In this document: positions 57,345 to 64,000 of the stretch, piece by piece
Layout of the letters: every line of letters starts with the position of its first letter
How positions within the stretch are numbered: position 1 is the first letter of the stretch
From: Verrucomicrobium sp. BvORR034
Lineage (GTDB): Bacteria; Verrucomicrobiota; Verrucomicrobiia; Verrucomicrobiales; Verrucomicrobiaceae
DNA length: 64,000 bases
Assembly: GCF_000739635.1 (NCBI RefSeq)
Contig: NZ_BATQ01000046.1
Span: 22,611 to 86,610, forward strand
Direction of reading: 5' to 3'
Made by a program: the position numbers and the translations under genes
The notes under the pieces: generated by a model
Databases searched by the model: none
Seen by the model: the letters and a program-made list of their open reading frames with translations, nothing else
Told to the model about the DNA's origin: nothing

Positions 57345-58133
57345 CTACTCCCTCCCAGCCCCGACGATGCCGCGTTGGCTGCCTGCGACGAAGGTGATCA
57401 AATGCTCCAAATCCGGATCGGCTGTCTCCTGGCGGAGCTGTTCCAGAGCCTGGCTGATGTTGAGCTTGCTGCGATACAGGGTCTTGTAGGCCTGCCGGAG
57501 GGCGCGAATTTGAGCTTCGCTGCGACCATGGCGTTGGAGGCCGACCATGTTCACGCCGCGGGCGCGGGCAGGGTTGCCATCCACGATCGTGAAAGGAACG
57601 ACGTCTTGCACGATCTTTGAGCAACCGCCGGTGATGGCGTGCTGGCCGATGCGGCAGAACTGATGCACCGCCGTGAGCCCGCCCAGGATGACGTGGTCTT
57701 CCACGGTCACGTGACCAGCGAGGGTGCCGTTGTTGGAAAAAATGACGTGACTGCCCACCACGCAATCGTGAGCGATGTGGCTGTAAGCGAGGAAGTTGTT
57801 GTGACTGCCCACGGTGGTCTTCGTGTGGGGCAGGGTGCCGCGATTCACCGTGCAAAATTCGCGGAAGACATTGTCATCACCGACCTCCAACCAAGTGGGT
57901 TCTCCGGCATACTTCAAGTCCTGCGTCTGCTGCCCGATGGAGGTGTAGGCGTAAAATTTGTTCCGTGCACCGATGCGGCTGGGGCCGCAGAGGGTGACGT
58001 GATTTTGCAGCCAGCAGCCATCCCCGAGCTCAACGTCTGGGCCGATGATGCAGTAGGGACCTATGACCACTCCTGCGCCCAACCGGGCGGAAGGGTCGAT
58101 AACGGCGGTGGGGTGAATCTGTGACTCAGGCAT
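57345..58133 (-). CDS. lpxA: UDP-N-acetylglucosamine acyltransferase LpxA
   Basis: A 262-residue enzyme for the first step of lipid A synthesis: it adds a hydroxyacyl chain to UDP-GlcNAc. It has the left-handed beta-helix of hexapeptide repeats (IHPTAVIDPSARLGAGVVIG and so on). The catalytic histidine lies in NNFLAYSHIAHDC. The C-terminal helical domain ends the protein. It is 29 bases downstream of lpxC-fabZ on the same strand, so the operon holds steps 1 and 2 in reverse order. Confidence 0.97.
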   Translation of the reverse strand: MPESQIHPTAVIDPSARLGAGVVIGPYCIIGPDVELGDGCWLQNHVTLCGPSRIGARNKFYAYTSIGQQTQDLKYAGEPTWLEVGDDNVFREFCTVNRGTLPHTKTTVGSHNNFLAYSHIAHDCVVGSHVIFSNNGTLAGHVTVEDHVILGGLTAVHQFCRIGQHAITGGCSKIVQDVVPFTIVDGNPARARGVNMVGLQRHGRSEAQIRALRQAYKTLYRSKLNISQALEQLRQETADPDLEHLITFVAGSQRGIVGAGRE

Positions 58134-58162
58134 GAGGCGGCAAGTCGGATCGGATCAGGGCA

Positions 58163-59476
58163 TCAACGGTCCATCAAGGCGAACATGAGATCGGCTTCGC
58201 TCACCACCTGTCCATTGACGATGCAGCGCCCTCTTGCCGTACCGATGGAGCGTTTCACCTTGAGCAATTCCGTCTCGATGAAAAGGATGTCTCCGGGGAG
58301 TACGGGACGGCGCCACTTCACATTGTCGGCGCTCATGAAGTAGCCGATCTTGCCCTGGTTCTCCGGGGCGCGAAGGAGCTGGATGGAGGCCACCTGGGCC
58401 ATGGCTTCGAGTTGAAGCACGCCTGGCATGATGGGATGCCCGGGGAAGTGCCCCTGGAAGAAGGGCTCGTTGATGGTAACGTTCTTGACGCCTGTGCACT
58501 TGCTTTCGCCTTCGAAGCCCACGATGCGGTCCACCATCAGGAACGGATAGCGGTGAGGAAGGATCTTCATCACCTCGTTGATGTTGAGGACGGCCTCGCC
58601 GGAGGGGATGTGGATGGGCACCGGCACCATGGCGCGCATCTCGTTGTAGGTGCGCAGAAGCTCGCGGGCCATCTCCGTATTGGGTCCATGACCCGGGCGC
58701 ACGGCGATGACGTGCCCCTTGATACGGCGGCCGAAGAGGGCCAGATCACCCACGATGTCGAGGATCTTGTGACGGACGAATTCTTCCTTGAACCGGAGGG
58801 GGTGCTTGCTCAGGGCGGTGTCGCCGCGGATGACCACAGCGCTTTCCAGCGTGCCACCCTTGATGAGGCCCTTCTCCAGAAGCGGAGCGATGTCCTCATA
58901 GAACACGAAGGTGCGTGCTGCCGCGATCTCCTTTTCGTAGGTCGTGGGGTTGATCTCGGTGGAGAAAAACTGGGTGGTGCGGCCTTCCGGACCCACATGG
59001 GTGCAGGAAATACGGAACTTCTTGTCCGGGACGATGGTCAGCAGGCTGCCATCGCGGGATTCAAGGTGGAGGGGCTCGCGCACTTCAAAAACTCGGCGGG
59101 GCTCATCCTGCGCCTGGAGTCCGGCCTTTTTGATCAGCTCAACGAATGGCAGGGCGCTGCCGTCCGCGATGGGGGGCTCGTTGGCGTCCATTTCCACGAT
59201 GGCATTGTCCACGCCCATGCCGACCAGGGCGCTGATCACGTGTTCCACCGTGTGAACGTTCACACCGCCTTCAGCGATGGTGGTGGCTCGCTCCACTTTC
59301 TGCACTTTTTCCACGGAGGCCGGAATGAACGGGCGGTCTTCCAGATCCACACGACGGAACTTGATGCCAAAGTCCGCCGGAGCGGGTTGCAGCGTCAGGG
59401 TGACCTTTTCCCCGGTATGCAGGGAGGTCCCTTCCAGGGAGGCGGCTTTGGCGATCGTGTGTTGGCGGTCTGACAT
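58163..59476 (-). CDS. lpxC-fabZ: Bifunctional LpxC deacetylase - FabZ dehydratase fusion
   Basis: A 437-residue fused enzyme. Residues 1 to about 290 are LpxC, the zinc deacetylase that commits UDP-acyl-GlcNAc to lipid A; zinc ligands are His79 ([10 protein letters not shown]) and the [14 protein letters not shown] region. Residues about 300-437 are FabZ, which dehydrates beta-hydroxyacyl-ACP in fatty acid synthesis: [33 protein letters not shown]. The fusion occurs in Bacteroidetes and PVC bacteria. Tying the two steps, which share the same hydroxyacyl pool, may balance lipid A and phospholipid. Confidence 0.97.
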   Translation of the reverse strand: MSDRQHTIAKAASLEGTSLHTGEKVTLTLQPAPADFGIKFRRVDLEDRPFIPASVEKVQKVERATTIAEGGVNVHTVEHVISALVGMGVDNAIVEMDANEPPIADGSALPFVELIKKAGLQAQDEPRRVFEVREPLHLESRDGSLLTIVPDKKFRISCTHVGPEGRTTQFFSTEINPTTYEKEIAAARTFVFYEDIAPLLEKGLIKGGTLESAVVIRGDTALSKHPLRFKEEFVRHKILDIVGDLALFGRRIKGHVIAVRPGHGPNTEMARELLRTYNEMRAMVPVPIHIPSGEAVLNINEVMKILPHRYPFLMVDRIVGFEGESKCTGVKNVTINEPFFQGHFPGHPIMPGVLQLEAMAQVASIQLLRAPENQGKIGYFMSADNVKWRRPVLPGDILFIETELLKVKRSIGTARGRCIVNGQVVSEADLMFALMDR

Positions 59477-59535
59477 GGAACGCGGGAGTTAGCCGCGCCA
59501 TGCGTGGAGGTCAAGCCTTGAGAACAGTTCCCGGA

Positions 59536-59991
59536 TCATTCCCCGCGCAGGGCGGCGCGACCTTCGCGGTAGCCTTTCTCGTAGCCCTTGGCGAAGGTGG
59601 ACTCGGTGTCTAAAGTGTACGCGTGCCGGTGGCGCTGGTGGTTGGGTGCCTGGCCGTTCTCGCTGTCGGTGCGTCCGGCATCGTAGCCATGGTTTTGGGC
59701 GGCGTCGCGATCCACTTCCCTGGCTTCCGCCTGGTCCTCCCCGGTCTCGTAGCCGAGATCATAGCCCTTCTCGAAGGGCTTTTCAGTGCGGGGATTGTAC
59801 TCGTAGTAGTAGCGCTCGTAGTCGCTGTCGCGTCCGCGCCGGCCGTCCTGGAATCCATGGTGGTAGCCGCCGCGGTAGGCCGCCTCGCCCTGCCCGGAGT
59901 ACATGCCGCTGCCCGGTGCGGGAGGAGGCATGCGGGTGCAGCTGGCAAGGGCCAGGAGGAGAACCGGGACAGTGGCGGACAAAGGCTTCAT
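59536..59991 (-). CDS. Unknown lipoprotein rich in tyrosine, glycine and charged residues
   Basis: A 151-residue predicted lipoprotein with lipobox LALASC near residue 18. The mature chain has repeated GY/YxxG patterns: YRGGYHHGFQDGRRG, FEKGYDLGYETGED, AQNHGYDAGR, FAKGYEKGYREGR, about every 25-30 residues. Each repeat has the G-Y-x2-G-x2-x-G form, which may form a repeated fold. Function unknown. ATG 59991 is chosen; the longer frame lacks a signal. Confidence 0.72.
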   Translation of the reverse strand: MKPLSATVPVLLLALASCTRMPPPAPGSGMYSGQGEAAYRGGYHHGFQDGRRGRDSDYERYYYEYNPRTEKPFEKGYDLGYETGEDQAEAREVDRDAAQNHGYDAGRTDSENGQAPNHQRHRHAYTLDTESTFAKGYEKGYREGRAALRGE

Positions 59992-60142
59992 GGCAGGTTC
60001 GACAGGGAATGTAGTGGCCGGAATAAAGGCCAAATCTTGCCCATCGGCAAGAAAGGGGTTTCCGATGCTGAAGCCTTCCGGTTGACTGTAAGAGTGAAGA
60101 ACATGATCGACCACCATTGCGAAAACGCAGAAGGTGCCCGGA

Positions 60143-60160
60143 GCTCCCGGCACCGGGAGC
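60143..60160 (+). promoter_or_regulatory. Hairpin just before the ribosome site of the tethered binding protein
   Basis: GCTCCCGG-CA-CCGGGAGC is a perfect 8-bp inverted repeat with a two-base spacer, 17 bases before the start codon. It could be an operator or a translation-control hairpin. Confidence 0.4.
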
Positions 60161-60176
60161 GAGAAGGGGGGTGGCG

Positions 60177-61190
60177 ATGAAAGAGAAGAAATCGGGAAAA
60201 GTGGGGGAGCGCGCTCAGCAGGGTTGGATCTGGGGCGTGGGGGGGCTGTTGGCGGCGTCGGCTTTCTTGCTCTACGGCACGTTTACCTGGCACCCTCCAG
60301 AGGAGATTCGGCCGTTGAAGGTGGCAATTGGAATCTGGCCTGGCTCCGAGACGTTCGTCTATGCCCGGGAAACGGGACTCCTGCCCCGGGAAGAGGTGCA
60401 GCTGGTCGAAATGTCGTGGTCTTCCGCCACAAAAGTCGCTTTCGCGAACCGGGTGGTGGATGCCGCTGTCGTGTCCCTGGATGAAGTGTTGAGGCTGCTG
60501 GAGAGCAGGAATGATGTCAGGGTGGTGATGGTGGTTGGGTTCTCCCAGGGAGGGGATGCCCTGTTGGCCCGTACGGGAGTCAAATCCCTGGCGGAGTTGA
60601 GGGGGAGGAGGATTGGTGCTGAGCTGAATTCCGTTGGCTCCTTTGTCCTGAGCACCGCACTGGAGGATGCCGGAATGCCCGAAGGCTCCCTGGACCCGGT
60701 GGCCATGAATCTGGCGGAGATGGAGACTGCCTATATGGCGGGGGAGCTGGACGCAGTGGTGACCGGCGAGCCCTGGACGACCAGGTTGAAAGCCAAAGGT
60801 GCCGTGGAGCTATTCAGCAGCCGCCACATGAACCGGGATGTGTGTCGTGTGCTGGTGGTGCGGGAGGAAATCCTGGTGGAACGACCAGACGACATTGTCC
60901 GGCTGGTATCGGCCCACTTTCAGGCGAGACCGCTGCTCCAATCAGGCGGAGATGCGAAGGCTCTGAAGATCATCAAGCGCCGTCTGGGAGTTTCGGATGA
61001 GGACTACAAGGTGGTGATGTCCAACATGGAGATGCCGGATGCCGGCGAAAATCTGCGCATGCTCGGGGGAGAGTTGCCAACATTGAGATCGCTGGCCAAC
61101 AGTGTGGCGAAGAAGATGGTGCGGCAGAGGCTGCTGGCCGCATCTCCCAAGGCGGAAGACTGGATGACGGCGGAATTTCTGAAGGAGTGA
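60177..61190 (+). CDS. Membrane-tethered NMT1/SsuA-like substrate-binding protein
   Basis: A 337-residue protein. One N-terminal membrane helix (about residues 17-36), without lipobox or signal cleavage site, anchors it; the rest is a two-lobe periplasmic-binding fold of the NMT1/TauA type: VAIGIWPGSETFVYARE, LVEMSWSSATKVAFANRVVDAAVVSLDEVL, LAELRGRRIGAELNSVGSFVL, AVVTGEPWTTRLKAKG. No permease or ATPase is present nearby. The kinase gene follows five bases later. The binding protein may therefore pass a ligand signal to the kinase rather than feed a transporter. A G-rich ribosome site precedes ATG 60177. Confidence 0.88.
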   Translation: MKEKKSGKVGERAQQGWIWGVGGLLAASAFLLYGTFTWHPPEEIRPLKVAIGIWPGSETFVYARETGLLPREEVQLVEMSWSSATKVAFANRVVDAAVVSLDEVLRLLESRNDVRVVMVVGFSQGGDALLARTGVKSLAELRGRRIGAELNSVGSFVLSTALEDAGMPEGSLDPVAMNLAEMETAYMAGELDAVVTGEPWTTRLKAKGAVELFSSRHMNRDVCRVLVVREEILVERPDDIVRLVSAHFQARPLLQSGGDAKALKIIKRRLGVSDEDYKVVMSNMEMPDAGENLRMLGGELPTLRSLANSVAKKMVRQRLLAASPKAEDWMTAEFLKE

Positions 61191-61195
61191 GTTCA

Positions 61196-62581
61196 ATGAA
61201 ACGATTGATGACCCTGCATCTCCTCGTGCCGGCCGCAGTGGCCTGTTTTGGCATGGCCCTCATCGTGGTGGGGTATCTGCGCAATGAACAGCAGCTCAGG
61301 GATCGTTCGCGGAAAGAATTATGGGACAACGCCTATCGTGAAGGCACCCGTTTGTCGCATATCGCGCAGCACCTGTTGCGCAAGGGGCTGGTGCAGGCGG
61401 CAGATCTGGAGATGAGCTATGTGGCGCTTTCTCCACACCTGACCCTTGGCGTGATCTGTGATGGCGACGATGTCGTGCGACATGCTAGCCAGATCCAGTG
61501 GCGTGGGGTGTCGTTGAGGGAGACTCCACTGGAGGCCATCGTGCCACGTCTGGGGGCCATTCGCAAAGAGTTGAACGGCCAGGTGGCCATCTACCCGGAC
61601 GGAGAAGTGCTTTGGGCGGTGTTTCCCTTTTTCGAGCGCAGCACCACCACCCCCTTTGTGGTGGTGCTGGCCTACGATCTGGTGGGGCCGAAGAAGGAGT
61701 CCACCCGGTTGGCGAGACACGAGTCCATTTCGCAGAGTTTGGGACTGCTGGGGGGATCCCTCGTGCTGTGGATGTTGTTGGACACTCTGATCACCCGGCG
61801 TATTGCCCGTATTCTGGTGTTTGCCAAACAGGTGGCATCGGGACGCAGCCCTGGTGTTCCGGCGACGGGGGCTGATGAAATAGGTGCGGTGGGGCAGGCG
61901 TTCGCGGATACCGTGGGGCAACTGCGGAGTACGGAGAAACAACTGCTGGAGGCTGCGGAACAGGAACGCTGGCGCTTGGGCATGGATCTCCACGATGACA
62001 TCTGTCAGAGAATTGCTGCCGCCCAGCTCAAGGCTGGCGTGCTGGGGGTCTCCCTGGCCCGGGAAAACTCGCCGCACAGTGTGCTGGCCAAGCAAGTGGC
62101 AGAGCAACTCTCCGATGCCGCGGACATCGCGCGTGGGTACGCTCGTGGGCTGGCGCCAGCCACACTGGATCGGGACGGATTGAACGCGGCACTGCGGGAT
62201 ATGACAGGGCACCTCACCAAGGCTTTTGGGGTACCCATGCACCATGATACCGATCCGAGGGTGCTGGAACTTCCGGATGCCACTCAGGTGCACCTGTTCC
62301 GCATCGCTCAAGAGCTTGCCACCAATGCTGCCAAGCATGCCAGAGCCACTTTCATCAACATCAGTCTGACCTTTCGAGACGGGCTGTTGGAGCTGAAAGT
62401 GGAGAGCGATGGCAGACGTTTTGAAATCGATTCAGGACCGATGACCGGGATGGGGTTGCAGCTGGTGAACCAGCGGGTCCGTGCGCTCAATGGCAGGCTG
62501 TTGTTCCTTGAACGTGACGAACCGGGCGGTGGGACGTTGGCCGTGTGTGAGGTGCCAGTGGCACCAAGGCTTGATCATTAA
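61196..62581 (+). CDS. NarL-type sensor histidine kinase, partner of the tethered binding protein
   Basis: A 461-residue kinase. Membrane helices at about 7-27 and 178-200 enclose an extracytoplasmic domain of about 150 residues; then a HAMP-like linker, the HisKA_3 box ERWRLGMDLHDDICQRIA with His266, and the HATPase domain (RIAQELATNAAKHARA, GMGLQLVNQRVRALNG). ATG 61196 is chosen over a GTG at 61187 because GGAG lies 8 bases before the ATG. The HDD motif suggests phosphatase and kinase activity as in NarX-like proteins. Its regulator follows after 24 bases. Confidence 0.92.
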   Translation: MKRLMTLHLLVPAAVACFGMALIVVGYLRNEQQLRDRSRKELWDNAYREGTRLSHIAQHLLRKGLVQAADLEMSYVALSPHLTLGVICDGDDVVRHASQIQWRGVSLRETPLEAIVPRLGAIRKELNGQVAIYPDGEVLWAVFPFFERSTTTPFVVVLAYDLVGPKKESTRLARHESISQSLGLLGGSLVLWMLLDTLITRRIARILVFAKQVASGRSPGVPATGADEIGAVGQAFADTVGQLRSTEKQLLEAAEQERWRLGMDLHDDICQRIAAAQLKAGVLGVSLARENSPHSVLAKQVAEQLSDAADIARGYARGLAPATLDRDGLNAALRDMTGHLTKAFGVPMHHDTDPRVLELPDATQVHLFRIAQELATNAAKHARATFINISLTFRDGLLELKVESDGRRFEIDSGPMTGMGLQLVNQRVRALNGRLLFLERDEPGGGTLAVCEVPVAPRLDH

Positions 62582-62606
62582 TTGCGAAACCGCTAATAAA
62601 GATGGA
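62571..62606 (+). promoter_or_regulatory. Candidate start-proximal promoter of the LuxR-type regulator gene
   Basis: TTGATC (62571-62576), exactly 17 bases and TAATAA (62594-62599) are followed by 6 bases and ATG 62606. Transcription would start at or within a base or two of the ATG. No ribosome site is visible. It lies at the end of the kinase gene, so it would be an internal operon promoter. Confidence 0.45.
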
Positions 62607-63310
62607 TGACCATGCAATCTGCCGATTCCCCCCGCCGGAAGAGTGACCCGACCTGCCGTATTGGCATTGTGGAAGATCACACTTTTATGCAGGAAGGCAT
62701 GAAAATTTTTGTAGAGAGCCTTTCAGGATTTGAGTGCGCCTGGGTGGCGGGCACCGCTGCGGAGGCAGTGGAGAAGATCTCACAGGATGAACCGAATGTG
62801 TTGATTGTTGACATCACGCTCCCCGACCGGAGCGGGTTGGAGTTGATCAAGGATCTGCATGCCACGCACAATCAGATGAACGTGCTGGTGGTGTCCATGC
62901 ACGAAGAGGATCTTTATGCGGAACGAGCCCTGAAAGCAGGTGCGAAAGGCTATATCATGAAAAATGCGCCTCACGATGTGTTCGAGAGTGCATTGATCCG
63001 CATCTCGCAAGGCGGGGTGGCGGTGAGTCACAAGATGACAGACCGGGTCCTCATGGCATTCTCCTCTGGAGTGCAGCCGCGGCCGGACAGCGGTCTTCAT
63101 AGCTTGAGCGACCGGGAGTTCGAAGTGTTTCAGCATCTTGGCGAGGGCAAGAGCACCCACCAGGTGGCGGAGTCCATGCGGATCAGCCCCAAAACGGTGG
63201 ATGTGCACCGTATGAACATCAAAAACAAACTCAATCTGGAAGACGGAGCAGCGGTTACCCGATACGCCATCCGCTGGGCGGAAGCTCGCAAGCACGGGGC
63301 GGTGGAGTAG
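62606..63310 (+). CDS. NarL/LuxR-family response regulator
   Basis: A 234-residue regulator. Receiver domain (about 18-135): EDH acidic pair, phosphoacceptor Asp69 (LIVDITLPDRSGLE), and KAGAKGYIMKNAP. The C-terminal LuxR helix-turn-helix (about 168-232) reads LSDREFEVFQHLGEGKSTHQVAESM and SPKTVDVHRMNIKNKLN. The first ATG, 62606, is given; ATG 62612 is possible. It is the partner of the kinase upstream. Its targets are not visible. Confidence 0.94.
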   Translation: MTMQSADSPRRKSDPTCRIGIVEDHTFMQEGMKIFVESLSGFECAWVAGTAAEAVEKISQDEPNVLIVDITLPDRSGLELIKDLHATHNQMNVLVVSMHEEDLYAERALKAGAKGYIMKNAPHDVFESALIRISQGGVAVSHKMTDRVLMAFSSGVQPRPDSGLHSLSDREFEVFQHLGEGKSTHQVAESMRISPKTVDVHRMNIKNKLNLEDGAAVTRYAIRWAEARKHGAVE

Positions 63311-63532
63311 GGCGATCCTGTTAAGATGCGAACGAAACGATTTCCTCTGTCATCTGATTCGATTGTGGTATTTAGGAAATAGCTTTCACCCTTGCTTCCG
63401 CAATCCTGGGCATGGTAAGCAGGATCTTTACGGTGTTTTCCGTGATCCCTGTTTAGACGGTAAACCGCACGACCAATGGCGTGAGCCTGGGCTCTGATAA
63501 ATAGTGTTGGGACCCCCCACTCTTTTTTTCTC

Positions 63533-64000
63533 ATGCCTATGCAATTCGCGCTGCCCGCCTCCTCTGTAGAAGGGGGTTTTCATCTGAACGGAAAATACCC
63601 CAGGCTTGAGCTCTCCGACCTGGAGCAGGTGCCCGGCGTGAAGTCGGTGGCGGTGTATCTGAGCCCGGAGACTGCGAAGGCCATGCTGGCGCGCAATGTG
63701 CGCAACCGGAAACTGTCTGACCAGGTGGTGGAGAAGTATGTCGAGGAAATACTGAATGATGAGTGGCGGCTCACGCCGGCAGCCGTGGGGTTTGATTCGG
63801 AAGGCACTCTGGTGGACGGTCAGCATCGGCTGTCAGCCATCGTCAAGGCCGGCGTCACCGTCCCCATGGTTGTTACGCTTGGGCTTCCCGTGGCCGCTCA
63901 GGAAAAGGTGGACCGTCAGCGTCGTCGCAGTCTCTTTGATGCGCTGTACCTCTCCGGTCAGGTGCGCAACCGGAAGTGGGTGGAGATCTCCACCTGCCTA
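63533..64000 (+). CDS. Phage-type ParB-like protein, C-terminus cut by window edge
   Basis: At least 156 residues, open at the right edge. The readable part has KLSDQVVEKYVEEILNDEWRL, VGFDSEGTLVDGQHRLSAIVKAGV and VAAQEKVDRQRRRSL. The pattern (residue gap helix, then a strand with D-G-Q-H-R-L, then a hydrophobic helix) is common in phage proteins with a ParB-nuclease-like core. The gap of 222 bases upstream holds small hairpins (GGATC...GATCC near 63420-63450 and GTTTA/TAAAC near 63449-63463). A phage or plasmid relic at the right edge is possible. Confidence 0.75.
   Translation, partial: MPMQFALPASSVEGGFHLNGKYPRLELSDLEQVPGVKSVAVYLSPETAKAMLARNVRNRKLSDQVVEKYVEEILNDEWRLTPAAVGFDSEGTLVDGQHRLSAIVKAGVTVPMVVTLGLPVAAQEKVDRQRRRSLFDALYLSGQVRNRKWVEISTCL

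Overview
The window looks like chromosomal DNA of a Verrucomicrobia-type bacterium (PVC group), probably Verrucomicrobiaceae-like. The evidence is a fused LpxC-FabZ protein next to lpxA, a TIGR04138/Minf_1886-type protein, a GTP-dependent PEP carboxykinase, an SHD1-type secreted protein, many Tat or Sec substrates, GC-rich DNA with long antisense shadow frames, and few clear Shine-Dalgarno sites. This assignment is from recall of families; no search was run.

Layout. 0-4 kb: start of pstC, pstS and an ArsR-type regulator on the minus strand, then a TonB-dependent receptor with a long leader. 4-10.8 kb: DksA-like protein with a histone-like tail, rpmG, rpsR, folE2, secreted SHD1-hydrolase, YebC-like protein, LysR regulator, MFS exporter. 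11-19 kb: unknown protein with a faint acyltransferase look, pckG, queF-queC, secreted vWA protein, two-component pair. 19-29 kb: rhomboid-like membrane protein divergent from gcvT-gcvH-gcvP, then NUDIX hydrolase, GH76-like enzyme, two-domain glycosyltransferase and a small protein. 29-36 kb (minus): MFS transporter, Tat-exported sugar isomerase-like protein, 888-residue tandem glycosyltransferase, formylglycine-generating-enzyme-like membrane protein. 36.1-41.5 kb: accessory stretch of small unknown genes, a DUF6364-type antitoxin with a wrecked PIN toxin, a GH99-like protein and an orphan NTF2-fold immunity-like protein. 41.5-52.9 kb: esterase, SUI1, glnS, Minf_1886-type protein, M16 peptidase, a 358-bp palindromic repeat element, phosphodiesterase, rhomboid protease, rsmD-waaA. 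53-64 kb: tRNA-Glu, two PilT-family ATPases, HNH protein, lpxA and lpxC-fabZ, a membrane-tethered substrate-binding protein with its own histidine kinase and LuxR-type regulator, and a truncated ParB-like phage-type gene at the edge.

Genes that work together: PstS/PstC (phosphate uptake); gcvT-H-P (glycine cleavage); queF-queC (queuosine precursor); lpxA, lpxC-fabZ and waaA (lipid A and Kdo transfer); the two PilT-like ATPases (pilus retraction); and the 60-63 kb trio, which looks like a solute-sensing system without a transporter.

The most notable signals are: several genes whose best promoter ends 5-8 bases before the start codon with no ribosome binding site (candidate leaderless mRNAs); the 48.3 kb palindromic element; the toxin-antitoxin relic at 38.2 kb; paired palindromes between glnS and SUI1; and the tethered binding protein-kinase-regulator trio.
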